From NCBI GenBank assembly GCA_944324165.1, contig CALUVG010000014.1, forward strand, positions 1 through 57,354: DNA of 57,354 nt. The letters run 5' to 3'. Both the position numbers and the translations under genes were made by a program. The stretch comes from Candidatus Gastranaerophilales bacterium (GTDB lineage Bacteria > Cyanobacteriota > Vampirovibrionia > Gastranaerophilales > Gastranaerophilaceae). The notes under the pieces were generated by a model. The model ran no database searches. It was not told where the DNA came from and worked only from the letters and a program-made list of their open reading frames with translations. Numbering within the stretch: position 1 is the first letter of the stretch; every line of letters begins with the position of its first letter. Below are positions 18,980 to 27,520 of this stretch, piece after piece.

Positions 18980-19506
18980 TTTTAGCACAGTTGTTTTTTG
19001 AATTCTTCCATATCGGACTATTATCATTTGGCGGCGGTTACGCGACATTACCATTTTTGTATCATATCGCAGAATTCAGACACTGGTATACTGCTAAACA
19101 ATTAACCGATATGATCGCGGTATCATCAATAACACCTGGACCAATTGGAATAAATGTAGCAACATTTGCAGGATTTAAAACAGCCGGAATAGTTGGATCG
19201 CTTGTGGCAACTGCATCAATAGTTTTGCCTTCATTCATACTTGTTTTAATAATTTCAAGGTTGCTTGAACAATTCAAACATAATAAGTATGTCCGATCTA
19301 TAATTTATACATTGAAACCTGCAGGATGTGGACTTTTAGCTGCGGTCGGAGTTGACATGTTTGTAAATAATACAAATGTTTTGGGGATGTTTTTGCTTGT
19401 AGTTTTATTTGTTCTCAGTCTTATTGAAAAGCGTGATCCGCTATTTTATCTTGGAGTTTCAGCAGTTGCGGGAATAATTGCCGGACTTTTTGGCTGGATC
19501 AATTAA
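18976..19506 (+). CDS. ChrA-family transporter, second half-size subunit
   Basis: The 176-residue partner has the second CHR domain with LLSFGGGYATLPFLYHIAEF and AVSSITPGPIGINVATFAGF, and five to six hydrophobic helices. The ATGA overlap with the first half indicates coupled translation in equal amounts, expected if the two insert in opposite orientation as a heterodimer. It ends the atpDC unit. Substrate unknown; chromate, sulfate or another anion is possible. Confidence 0.88.
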   Translation: MILAQLFFEFFHIGLLSFGGGYATLPFLYHIAEFRHWYTAKQLTDMIAVSSITPGPIGINVATFAGFKTAGIVGSLVATASIVLPSFILVLIISRLLEQFKHNKYVRSIIYTLKPAGCGLLAAVGVDMFVNNTNVLGMFLLVVLFVLSLIEKRDPLFYLGVSAVAGIIAGLFGWIN

Positions 19507-19545
19507 AGCAGCGATTTTACCATTGTATTTAAGAGCATAAGCTTT

Positions 19546-21087
19546 TTAATTACAAAGCGCAGGGATGTTAAGCATCCTGTATTGAAGTGCCTGAGTTAAA
19601 TGGGAAACTGATATTTGTTCAGATTCATTCAAATCGGCGATTGTTCTTGCGAGTTTGAGAACTCTGTCATAACGGCGTCCTGAAAGCTGATATTTAACGG
19701 CAGCAACGCGCATCAGTTCTTCGCATTTTGAGTCAAGCTGACAATATTTTCTGACTAACTTTGGTGTAAGTTCTGAATTTGTTAAAATTCCGTCATTTTT
19801 ATATCGTTTTGATTGAATTTTTCGCGCTTTAATTACGCGCTTTCTTATTTCAGACGATGGTTCTTCTTTCATAGTTGAATTTATTAATTCTTCTGATGTA
19901 AGCCGCGGGACATCAATTTGTAAATCAATTCTGTCCAGTAATGGACCTGAAAGTCGCGATAAATAGCGATTAATTTGAAAATCCGTACATGTGCATTGTT
20001 TTTCTTTATCTCCGAGGTACCCGCAAGGACAAGGATTCATTGCTCCGAGTAGCATGAATTTTGCGGGATATTTCACGGATAATTTGGAACGTGTAATTAC
20101 TACTTCGCCATCTTCAAGCGGCTGGCGCAAAACTTCTAATACATTTCTCGGAAATTCTACCATTTCATCAAGAAACAGGACCCCTCTGTGAGCAAGAGTA
20201 ATTTCTCCGGGTTTGGGATTGGTTCCTCCGCCGACAATTCCGTTTGCAGATGCTTTATGGTGCACAGGACGAAACGGGCGTTTAGTCATTAAAGGTTCAT
20301 CAGGAGGCAATAACCCGCTTACACTATAAATTTTTGTTAGTTCAAGAGCTTCCTGAAGTTCAAGAGGCGGCAAAATTGACGGGAAACATTTTGCCATTAA
20401 TGTTTTCCCTGAGCCCGGAGAGCCTACCATAAGGATATTATGTCCGCCGGCAGCCGCTATTTCCAGTGCTTTTTTGGCTTTTTGCTGACCTTTTACATCT
20501 TTAAAATCATATAAATATTCTTCCTGACTGTTTTCATTCAGATAATTATTTATATTGATAACCGTAGGCTGTAACGGGTTAGAACAAAAATGTTCCGCAA
20601 CATCACGCAGATATTTTGCACCGTAAACATTAATTCCTTCAACAAGTGCTGCCTCTCTGGCATTTTTTTCGGGCACAATAACATTTTTAATACCCATTTC
20701 TTTCAAGCCGAGCACAAGTGATAATACGCCGCTGACTTCCCGAATAGTCCCATCAAGCGAAAGTTCTCCAATAAATGCATAATCCTTTATCGCTTCTGCA
20801 TTAATCACTTCTTCTTCTGCGAGAATTCCCACAGCTATCGGCAAATCAAAGTTTGTGCCTTCTTTTTTCAGGTCTGCCGGAGCAAGATTAACAATTACCT
20901 TTCTTTGCGGAAAGGTAAATTGTGAATTTTTAATTGCCGAACGCACTCTGTCACGGGCTTCATTAACCGCCGCATCAGGCAGCCCGACAACAGAAATTGC
21001 AGGCAAAGAATTGTTTGTGTCAATTTCTACTTCCACTTTATATGCATTTAAACCGATAACTGTTGCGGTTGTAACCTTATTTACCAT
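19546..21087 (-). CDS. comM: YifB/ComM Mg-chelatase-like AAA+ ATPase
   Basis: The 513-residue protein begins with the ChlI-type N-terminal domain (SVVGLPDAAVNEARDRVRSA, VNLAPADLKKEGTNFDLPIA), then an AAA+ module with Walker A GSPGSGKTLMAK and Walker B GVLFLDEMVEF, a zinc-type cysteine cluster (MNPCPCGYLGDKEKQCTC) and the C-terminal Mg_chelatase domain (LSGRRYDRVLKLARTIADL). ComM is known as a hexameric helicase promoting branch migration during natural transformation. No Shine-Dalgarno is clear. It is divergent from a glycosyltransferase gene, sharing a 40-bp intergenic region. Confidence 0.93.
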   Translation of the reverse strand: MVNKVTTATVIGLNAYKVEVEIDTNNSLPAISVVGLPDAAVNEARDRVRSAIKNSQFTFPQRKVIVNLAPADLKKEGTNFDLPIAVGILAEEEVINAEAIKDYAFIGELSLDGTIREVSGVLSLVLGLKEMGIKNVIVPEKNAREAALVEGINVYGAKYLRDVAEHFCSNPLQPTVININNYLNENSQEEYLYDFKDVKGQQKAKKALEIAAAGGHNILMVGSPGSGKTLMAKCFPSILPPLELQEALELTKIYSVSGLLPPDEPLMTKRPFRPVHHKASANGIVGGGTNPKPGEITLAHRGVLFLDEMVEFPRNVLEVLRQPLEDGEVVITRSKLSVKYPAKFMLLGAMNPCPCGYLGDKEKQCTCTDFQINRYLSRLSGPLLDRIDLQIDVPRLTSEELINSTMKEEPSSEIRKRVIKARKIQSKRYKNDGILTNSELTPKLVRKYCQLDSKCEELMRVAAVKYQLSGRRYDRVLKLARTIADLNESEQISVSHLTQALQYRMLNIPALCN

Positions 21088-21115
21088 AAAGTTATTATAC
21101 TACAAATTTTTGGGT

Positions 21116-21121
21116 TATAAT
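21116..21121 (+). promoter_or_regulatory. -10 box six nt before the GT9 gene
   Basis: TATAAT at 21116-21121 ends 6 nt before ATG 21128. There is no Shine-Dalgarno and no convincing -35, so a leaderless start is likely. Confidence 0.6.
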
Positions 21122-21127
21122 ATTTGT

Positions 21128-22147
21128 ATGCAAAACATAAAAAAAATACTTGCAATAAATTTTGGCGGCATTGGTGATGAAATATTCTTTTTACCAACCT
21201 TGATATCATTAAAAAAAGAATTTCCAAATGCCGAAATTACCCTTGCACTAGAACCAAGAAGCAAAGGGGTCAAGGATCTAACCGAAATAATTGATGATTT
21301 AATTTTTGTTGATGTAAAGGGTAAGAGTAAATATTTTGAGCTTTTAAAATTGATTGTTAAAGCCCGTAAGGGAAAATTTGATATGGTAATTTCCTCCGGC
21401 GGAAATAAAATGATAGCACTTTTGCTGGCTATGACAGGTATAAAAAAGCGTTATGGTTATGATACCGGTAAATTAAGCAAATTACTGTTAACAGAGACAG
21501 TGACACTAAATAAAAATCAATATGCCTGTGACATGTACCATGATTTGATTACACCTGTTACAAATTATAAAACATACCTTCCGGAAATAAACGTTAAACC
21601 GCAGGAAAAAATTCCTAATACAGTTTTAATCCACCCTGGGGTTAGTAAATTGAGTGTACAAAAAGGTATGATTAAAACAATCAACGCAGATATCTGGGCT
21701 AAGGCGATGAGTTTGCTTATTAGAAAAGGAAAACGTGTAATGCTTGCCGGCGGTCCTGATGATACGGAGTGTATTGAAACGATTCGCCGATATCTAAAAG
21801 CAAACGGGCAGGAAAATAATTATGAGGATTACTACGGTAAAACAAAAAGTCTGCATGATCTTGCTGAACTCATAGCAAAAGCAGAAATTTTTATCTGTTC
21901 GGATTCAGCTCCTTTGCATGTGGCAGTTGCCCTGAAAACAAAAACATTTGTAATTTTTGGACCTACTGATGATAAAAAACTTATTCCTCAATCCGAACTT
22001 GTAACCCCTATTAAGGCAAAAGATAATTGCCCCATAAAACCGTGTCTGTGGGAACATCGCCAAACTACATGTGAAACCTTAGACTGTTTAAAAATTACTG
22101 CAGAGGATGTGGTAAATTCTGTTTTAGGAAGTTTTGTTACCAAATAG
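21128..22147 (+). CDS. glycosyltransferase family 9 (heptosyltransferase-like)
   Basis: The 339-residue protein has the GT9 fold: N-terminal INFGGIGDEIFFLPTLISLK (the GIGD turn with downstream Pro), VLIHPGVSK, KRVMLAGGPDDTECIETI, and the donor-binding end ICSDSAPLHVAVALKTKTFV with FGPTDDKKLIPQ. Such enzymes add heptose or related sugars to the lipopolysaccharide core at the cytoplasmic face. No other LPS gene is adjacent. The frame runs on upstream through yifB, but ATG 21128 is the first start that leaves the conserved N-terminus intact and does not overlap yifB. Confidence 0.9.
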   Translation: MQNIKKILAINFGGIGDEIFFLPTLISLKKEFPNAEITLALEPRSKGVKDLTEIIDDLIFVDVKGKSKYFELLKLIVKARKGKFDMVISSGGNKMIALLLAMTGIKKRYGYDTGKLSKLLLTETVTLNKNQYACDMYHDLITPVTNYKTYLPEINVKPQEKIPNTVLIHPGVSKLSVQKGMIKTINADIWAKAMSLLIRKGKRVMLAGGPDDTECIETIRRYLKANGQENNYEDYYGKTKSLHDLAELIAKAEIFICSDSAPLHVAVALKTKTFVIFGPTDDKKLIPQSELVTPIKAKDNCPIKPCLWEHRQTTCETLDCLKITAEDVVNSVLGSFVTK

Positions 22148-22212
22148 TTAGTAATAAGAAATTTAATTCAAAATTACGGTTACGGACTTTATAGTGGTGA
22201 CTATTTTAAGAT

Positions 22213-22431
22213 TTACGGTATATTTTTCATCAGTTCGTTCATATCTATTTCAAACGTTTTTGCAATGTCGTACACAAGAAAAACGGACGGTGTTTGCAGT
22301 CCTCTTTCCAGAAGGCTGATAGTGCTCTCGCTTACATTAATACTTTCTGCAAGTTCAGACTGTGTCAAGTTTTTTCTATATCTTTCCGCCTTCAAATTTC
22401 TGGCAAATATTTTATTTCTTTCATCTTTCAT
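22213..22431 (-). CDS. small XRE-family regulator divergent from pseudopilin
   Basis: The 72-residue protein is one Cro/C1-type helix-turn-helix domain: FARNLKAERYRKNLTQSELA, SINVSESTISLLERGLQTPS, then a short helix (FEIDMNELMKNIP). It is all DNA-binding domain, with no sensor. I start it at ATG 22431 because TATAAT ends 6 nt upstream; an in-frame ATG at 22455 would lie in front of the transcription start. It is divergent from a pseudopilin gene and likely represses it and itself. Confidence 0.88.
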   Translation of the reverse strand: MKDERNKIFARNLKAERYRKNLTQSELAESINVSESTISLLERGLQTPSVFLVYDIAKTFEIDMNELMKNIP

Positions 22432-22437
22432 ATCAAG

Positions 22438-22504
22438 ATTATACTTACTTGACAAAATTAACTTAAGCGAGTAAACTATTAGTTGCTGGTAGTAAACTAC
22501 TAGT
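22438..22504. promoter_or_regulatory. divergent promoters with repeated operator, XRE and pseudopilin
   Basis: Plus strand: TTGACA 22449-22454, 17-bp spacer, TAAACT 22472-22477 drives the pseudopilin. Minus strand: TATAAT at 22443-22438 drives the XRE gene. A 14-bp direct repeat, AGTAAACTATTAGT at 22470-22483 and AGTAAACTACTAGT at 22491-22504, is spaced 21 bp (two helix turns) and its first copy covers the pseudopilin -10 box. The repeat is a good candidate operator for the XRE protein. Confidence 0.65.
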
Positions 22505-22532
22505 AGAAACGATTAGAATATGAGGTATGAAT

Positions 22533-23303
22533 ATGTCAAAATACAAAATTTATTTATGTTTCAATAAAATGATAAAAGCTTTTACGCTGGCAGAAGTCTT
22601 AATTACTCTTGCAATAATAGGGGTTGTTGCGGCATTTACCATACCGTCTCTCGTGCAAAAATACAAAGAAAGAGAAACCATCACCAGGGTTAAGGAATTT
22701 TACAGTGTTTTTTCTCAAGCATATCAGTTAGCAATATTGGAACACGGTACTTTTGACCAGTGGGGGCTTGGTGACACACACGAGAAAGTAGAACAAGAAG
22801 ATGGCAGTTTTCAAAGAGATGAATATTCTTTAAATAATTACAATAAATTCTTTGATATTATTAAACCTTATTTAAAATATGATTCTTACACACCTTTTGA
22901 TAATACCAATGTCGGTCAAGACCCTAATGGGCATGACCTTGAAGTAGATGCCAAAAGTAGGGGGTTGAGATTGGCAAACGGTACTGCAATAAGAGGTATT
23001 CATCTGGCAACATCCAAATGTGATGAGATTGATTATTGTGGAGATTTTTATATCGTAACAGATGGCGGTTCAGTGTCGGAAGAAAAAGGGGATAATCAAG
23101 CGTATAAACGCCCGCAAACTTTCAACTTTAGGCTGCATAAAGATCATATTGCCCCACTAACATTAACACAAAGTAGTTTTGAATCTTATTGCATTCAGGG
23201 AAATAATTATTCATACTGTACAGAATGGGTATTAAAAAACGGAAATATGGATTATTTGCACTGTGATGATCTTGAAATAAACGGCAAAAACAAATGTAAT
23301 TAG
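22533..23303 (+). CDS. pseudopilin with N-terminal methylation motif
   Basis: This is a 256-residue type IV pilin-like protein. The leader ends KA, followed by FTLAEVLITLAIIG, with the Glu at position +5 of the mature protein and a hydrophobic helix. Prepilin peptidase would cut A|F; Ala at -1 is less usual than Gly. The C-terminal part is globular with paired cysteines and ends in GNMDYLHCDDLEINGKNKCN, a tail shared with the pseudopilin at 23877. GAGG lies 9 nt before ATG 22533; ATG 22527 is also in frame. A divergent XRE regulator shares its promoter region. It may be a minor pilin, a secretion pseudopilin or a competence pilin. Confidence 0.85.
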   Translation: MSKYKIYLCFNKMIKAFTLAEVLITLAIIGVVAAFTIPSLVQKYKERETITRVKEFYSVFSQAYQLAILEHGTFDQWGLGDTHEKVEQEDGSFQRDEYSLNNYNKFFDIIKPYLKYDSYTPFDNTNVGQDPNGHDLEVDAKSRGLRLANGTAIRGIHLATSKCDEIDYCGDFYIVTDGGSVSEEKGDNQAYKRPQTFNFRLHKDHIAPLTLTQSSFESYCIQGNNYSYCTEWVLKNGNMDYLHCDDLEINGKNKCN

Positions 23304-23415
23304 GCAATTTAGGGCATCAATAGACTTGAATTTGTGCTGTCATTATAATTTTTTAAATACAAATATATTGATGAAGAAAGACTAAAATTTTATCTTCAAG
23401 CAAGTTATATTCTGC

Positions 23416-23733
23416 TTAATTATAAAATCCGTGTATAATTTTGTGAAATATACGCAGTTTTTCATCGTCAAGCTTTTGTGCTGTCTCATTTATGTCTTTT
23501 AGTATTTTTTCTCGGCTTGCCAGATGTTCAGTGATAAAAAAGTCGTTAATTTCTATATTAAAAGCTTCTGCCAGTCTTGTAAGTGTTTCTAAAGAAGGTA
23601 CATTACGTCCTGTTTCAATACGTTGAATTGTTCTAAAATTAACATCGATCAGTTCAGCAAGCTGTTCCTGTGAAATATGTCTATTGCGTCGTAATTCTTT
23701 TATTCTTAAGCCTATACTATTTAAATCGAACAT
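23416..23733 (-). CDS. XRE-family regulator divergent from pseudopilin
   Basis: The 105-residue protein has an N-terminal helix-turn-helix (IKELRRNRHISQEQLAELID, FRTIQRIETGRNVPSLETL) and a helical C-terminal extension of about 35 residues that may dimerise. AGGA lies 9 nt before the ATG. It stands between two pseudopilin genes: the stop faces the end of the first, and it is divergent from the second (23877). By position it probably regulates the second pseudopilin. Confidence 0.88.
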   Translation of the reverse strand: MFDLNSIGLRIKELRRNRHISQEQLAELIDVNFRTIQRIETGRNVPSLETLTRLAEAFNIEINDFFITEHLASREKILKDINETAQKLDDEKLRIFHKIIHGFYN

Positions 23734-23770
23734 AATGTTATCCTACTATTTTTTTGTTAATGTAAGTACA

Positions 23771-23820
23771 ACATTTATATATCAATTTTGCTTGACAATG
23801 TTATATAAATGTCGTAATAT
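23771..23820 (+). promoter_or_regulatory. pseudopilin promoter with inverted-repeat operator
   Basis: TTGACA at 23792-23797 and TAATAT at 23815-23820 are 17 bp apart. An 11-bp perfect inverted repeat, ACATTTATATA at 23771-23781 and TATATAAATGT at 23802-23812, brackets the -35 box, with its second arm inside the spacer. This arrangement fits repression by the divergent XRE protein. Confidence 0.65.
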
Positions 23821-23876
23821 CATGACATTAATATGCATAAAGTTTTTAATTCATACATAAACATATGGAGGTATAC

Positions 23877-24623
23877 ATGAAAATAAAAAAAGCTTTTACG
23901 CTGGCAGAAGTCTTAATTACTCTTGCAATAATAGGAATTGTAGCAGTAGTGACAATTCCTACACTTGTTCAAAAATACAAGGAGCAGGTTACTGTAACCA
24001 AAGTTAAAAAAGCTTATGCTGTTTTGACTAATGCAATGCAGATGGCAATAATTGAAAATGGCACTCTGGACACATGGGGATTTGACGGGACATACGAAGA
24101 TGAAGAAGGAAATACTCAAATATCTCAGGAAGGTTCAGCAAAGTTTGCCAGAATATTTTCCAAATACCTCAACAAAAGTACAATATGCGAAGGAAATATG
24201 GATTGTATAGGCGGTTACGATCAAAAAGTTATGAATGGTGATGATTATACTATCGAAGCACAAGGTGCCTATGCAATAATCTTAAATGATGGAACAGGCG
24301 TCGCATTTACTCCATGGTACAATGGTGCAGTCTGTGAAAATCGTGCGAATGCCTGTGGATCAATTACTATATATACAGATTTAGGTAAAACAGCACAATA
24401 TGGTGTGAATACATTTACTTTTTATGCTTACAAAGACAGAATAGTACCTTTTGGATATCGTGGTCAAACGGGTGACAACTCGTTTGAAGAAAAATGTAAG
24501 TATAATGGCGGAAATTTTGAAAACGGACTTGCCTGTACAGGATGGGTTATTGAGATTGGTAATATGGAATATCTTCGTTGCGGTGATTTGTCATGGGATG
24601 GCAAGCATAAGTGTAATGAATAA
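23877..24623 (+). CDS. pseudopilin with N-terminal methylation motif
   Basis: The 248-residue protein has the short leader MKIKKA followed by FTLAEVLITLAIIG, the prepilin cleavage and methylation motif, and a globular cysteine-containing C-terminal domain. Its tail GNMEYLRCGDLSWDGKHKCN closely matches the pseudopilin ending at 23303, so the two are paralogues. GGAGG lies 5-6 nt before ATG 23877; an earlier ATG at 23865 overlaps that site and is unlikely. The divergent XRE gene at 23733 shares its promoter region. It ends at a bidirectional terminator. Confidence 0.87.
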   Translation: MKIKKAFTLAEVLITLAIIGIVAVVTIPTLVQKYKEQVTVTKVKKAYAVLTNAMQMAIIENGTLDTWGFDGTYEDEEGNTQISQEGSAKFARIFSKYLNKSTICEGNMDCIGGYDQKVMNGDDYTIEAQGAYAIILNDGTGVAFTPWYNGAVCENRANACGSITIYTDLGKTAQYGVNTFTFYAYKDRIVPFGYRGQTGDNSFEEKCKYNGGNFENGLACTGWVIEIGNMEYLRCGDLSWDGKHKCNE

Positions 24624-24628
24624 AAAAT

Positions 24629-24657
24629 AAAAAAGGCTCAAATTAAGAGCCTTTTTT
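24629..24657. terminator. bidirectional terminator, pseudopilin and lysC
   Basis: The stem AAAAAAGGCTC (24629-24639) and GAGCCTTTTTT (24647-24657) is perfect over 11 bp with A and T tracts at its ends. It lies between the convergent pseudopilin and lysC genes. Confidence 0.88.
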
Positions 24658-24685
24658 AATAATTTACTATATAATTAAATTAAAA

Positions 24686-25951
24686 TTAAACATCAGGCAA
24701 GTCACCTTTTACAACCGCAACTTCATCGCTTTCAAGTTCAAAGACTTTATGCAATGCTTTTACGGCCTGCTGGGCTTTTTCTTTATCAACAAGACAACTT
24801 ATCTTTATTTCACTTGTAGATATCATACGAATGTTAATATCATTTTGCGCAAGGGTCTCAAACATGGTTGATGCAATACCCGGTCTGTCAATCATGCCTG
24901 CTCCGACGATTGACACTTTTGCAATATTATCATCAACTTTTATTTCGCCGCAATTTAATTCATTTTTCATACTTTCAAGTGTTGCCATTGTTTTAGGTAA
25001 ATCAGATTTTTCAATAGTGAAAGCTATATCGTTAGTGTTTGAAATTTTTCTTGCATATGACTGGATAATCATATCTACAGAGATATTTTCTTTTGCGAGT
25101 TTACTGAATATTAAAGCAGCAGAGCCGGGTTTATCCGGAACATCACAAACTACAATTCTTGCCTGAGAAAGGTCAGCAGCAACTCCTGCGACCGGTTTAT
25201 AAATTTCCATGTTGTCAACTCCTAGTATTAAAGTACCTAAATTTTCCAGTTTAAAACTGCTTCTTACACGCAGCGGAACATTAAACTGTTTAGCAGTTTC
25301 AACACTGCGCGGATGAAGGACATTTGCGCCGGCATGTGCAAGTTCAAGCATTTCTTCATAGGATATCTGCTCAAGTCTTGATGCATTAGGAACAACACGC
25401 GGATCAGTTGTATAAACACCTTCAACATCAGTATATATATCACAGCGTTCTGCGTTCAATGCTGCGGCAAGTGCAACGGCAGATGTATCTGAGCCTCCTC
25501 TGCCAAGCGTTGTAATTTCACCGTCCTCTGTTACCCCTTGAAATCCGGCAACAACAATAATTTTTCCTTCATTGAGATTTTTTCTTAATTTTTCAGTTTT
25601 TATATCTATAATTCTGGCTTTTGAGTGAACATTTTCAGTCATTATGCCCACTTGCATTGCATTAAAACTTACCGCCTCATAACCTGCTGCCTGTAGTGCT
25701 ATTGCAAGCAAAGCAATAGATACGCCTTCACCTGTTGACAAAAGCATGTCCATTTCACGCCCTGAAGGATTCGGGTTAAGGTCATGAGCCATTTTTACAA
25801 GGTAATCTGTAGTGTGCCCCATTGCAGAAACTACAACTACTACGTCATTCCCGTTTTCTTTTTCTTTAATGACCGTTCTTGCTACATTCTTAATTTTTTC
25901 GGTATCTGCTACAGAAGTTCCTCCGAACTTTTGAACAATAATTTTTCTCAA
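24686..25951 (-). CDS. lysC: aspartate kinase
   Basis: The first step of the aspartate pathway to lysine, threonine and methionine: aspartate is phosphorylated at the beta-carboxyl. The 421-residue product has the kinase signature VQKFGGTSV, the GRGGSDTSAVALAAAL loop and two C-terminal ACT domains for feedback control (PGSAALIFSKLAKENISVDM; RPGIASTMFETLAQNDINIR). The start is TTG 25951, with AGGA upstream, only 3 nt after the stop of the TPR gene, so the two genes are co-transcribed. Confidence 0.96.
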   Translation of the reverse strand: MRKIIVQKFGGTSVADTEKIKNVARTVIKEKENGNDVVVVVSAMGHTTDYLVKMAHDLNPNPSGREMDMLLSTGEGVSIALLAIALQAAGYEAVSFNAMQVGIMTENVHSKARIIDIKTEKLRKNLNEGKIIVVAGFQGVTEDGEITTLGRGGSDTSAVALAAALNAERCDIYTDVEGVYTTDPRVVPNASRLEQISYEEMLELAHAGANVLHPRSVETAKQFNVPLRVRSSFKLENLGTLILGVDNMEIYKPVAGVAADLSQARIVVCDVPDKPGSAALIFSKLAKENISVDMIIQSYARKISNTNDIAFTIEKSDLPKTMATLESMKNELNCGEIKVDDNIAKVSIVGAGMIDRPGIASTMFETLAQNDINIRMISTSEIKISCLVDKEKAQQAVKALHKVFELESDEVAVVKGDLPDV

Positions 25952-25954
25952 TTT

Positions 25955-27439
25955 TTATTTTTCCTGTATATTTTTTAAAAGTTCCGTTAGTTCCGATTTT
26001 TCTTCGGGGTATATAAAGTTTCCAAGATTTTCCGCTTTTTCGGCAAATCCTATTGCTTCTTTAACATTATATTCACAAACATTATCTTTTACAAGTTTGT
26101 AACAGGAATAAAATAACAAATTTAATATTTCTACATTATTTTCATCCAGTTTCAGAGCTTTACGCAATTTTCTCTGAGCATCAGCATAGTCATTTTGTGA
26201 AAACAGATATTTTGCAAAATCCATATATGCCTTGAAGAATATAGGATTTTTATCCAGAGCAGAATTATATGAGTCTTTAACTTTATTGGAATTATCTTGT
26301 TGTTCATAGCATTTTGCCATGAAATAATCAATTAGCGCGAAGTCATTTTTTTCTTCTCTTAATTGACGAAGTTTGGAAAGAGCGGTATCTATGTCATTAT
26401 TTTGATAAGCTATGAGAGCATTCGTAAGTTTGGATGTAAACATATCAGGAGTGTTTTCAGCCAATCTTTTTGATTCTTCCGTATTACCTGTCATAAAATA
26501 GTTCAAAGCAAGATTTGATTGAATTTCTTTATCATCTGGTTTAAGTTCCAATGCTTTTAAAAGTTTTGCGGTTGCCTCATTGAATCTGTCGAATTTATGA
26601 AGTGCAATAGCCCATTCAAGATATAAAGGCGCAGAGATTAACTCTTTTTCTTCGGCTGTTTGAAAATATTTTAAGGTATTTTCTACATCCCAATTTATCG
26701 TGTAGATATTTGCTATAAGTATATAGCATGGCAGCATATTTGAATTGTATTCCAGCGATTTTTTAGCGTAAAACAATGCATTGTCATAATCTTTTTTTAT
26801 AAATTTCAAATGAGCATATTCATAAGTATTGGACTCATTAGGACTTATATTCGCAAGAAAAGCAAGCCGCGTTTCAGCTTTGTCCAATTCGTTTAGCCTG
26901 ATATCCATGACTGCAGCCAGAAATAGAGCCGAAAAGTTATATCTGTTTACTTTTGCCGCTTCTACAAATTTTACACGTGCTTCTTCATAACGTTTTTGTT
27001 TCATTAAAGCCATACCCCAGCCTGTGTATGTATCCGTGTTGCTGTGTGCGACTTTATCGGCATTTTCAAACGATTTTTCAGCCTCTACATACTTGTTGAT
27101 ATTTATTAAAGCAAAGCCTAATTTCTGCCAGATAGTTTTGTCTTCAGGATTTAAGTCTGCAGAATCCTGATAAAATTCTACAGCCTGCTCATAATTGTTA
27201 AATTTTTCAGCTATCATCCCCTGATATTTCAAAACACGCGCATCTTTTTGCGGTAACTCCATTGCCTCATCAAGAATTAACTTCGCTTCCAGATATTTTT
27301 CCTGATCGTACAATTTTTTTGCTCTATTTACATAAGCAACCGACGGCAGGGACTGAATAACGGAATCTTTCTGATAACTGTTAATTGAGTGATTTAGAGT
27401 TCTAATTTTTTCAATAATTTTTTTTAACCATTCACCCAT
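25955..27439 (-). CDS. large cytoplasmic TPR-repeat protein
   Basis: The 494-residue protein is a nearly continuous run of tetratricopeptide repeats (for example VKYQGM-like YQGMIAEKFNNYEQAVEFYQ, KLGFALININKYVEAEKSFE, YLEWAIALHKFDRFNEATAK, YMDFAKYLFSQNDYADAQRK). It has no signal peptide; the N-terminus MGEWLKKIIEKIRTLNHSIN is amphipathic. I chose ATG 27439 with GGAAG 8 nt upstream rather than the TTG at 27454. It is co-transcribed with lysC. A scaffold role is likely; the partner is unknown. It is divergent from a histidine kinase gene. Confidence 0.85.
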   Translation of the reverse strand: MGEWLKKIIEKIRTLNHSINSYQKDSVIQSLPSVAYVNRAKKLYDQEKYLEAKLILDEAMELPQKDARVLKYQGMIAEKFNNYEQAVEFYQDSADLNPEDKTIWQKLGFALININKYVEAEKSFENADKVAHSNTDTYTGWGMALMKQKRYEEARVKFVEAAKVNRYNFSALFLAAVMDIRLNELDKAETRLAFLANISPNESNTYEYAHLKFIKKDYDNALFYAKKSLEYNSNMLPCYILIANIYTINWDVENTLKYFQTAEEKELISAPLYLEWAIALHKFDRFNEATAKLLKALELKPDDKEIQSNLALNYFMTGNTEESKRLAENTPDMFTSKLTNALIAYQNNDIDTALSKLRQLREEKNDFALIDYFMAKCYEQQDNSNKVKDSYNSALDKNPIFFKAYMDFAKYLFSQNDYADAQRKLRKALKLDENNVEILNLLFYSCYKLVKDNVCEYNVKEAIGFAEKAENLGNFIYPEEKSELTELLKNIQEK

Positions 27440-27508
27440 ATACAAAACTTCCAATCTTTGCTATAATCAAAGTATAGCATAAATCAGAAGTAAATTAAAA
27501 AAGGTTAA

Positions 27509-27514
27509 GATAAT
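27509..27514 (+). promoter_or_regulatory. -10 box six nt before histidine kinase gene
   Basis: GATAAT at 27509-27514 ends 6 nt before ATG 27521. The only purine-rich motif upstream, AAGG, is about 16 nt away, too far for a ribosome-binding site. Confidence 0.45.
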
Positions 27515-27520
27515 TTAAAT

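Noticed and set aside
20855-21127. Upstream extension of the GT9 frame
   Set aside because: It is antisense to yifB, and the GT9 N-terminus begins at ATG 21128.
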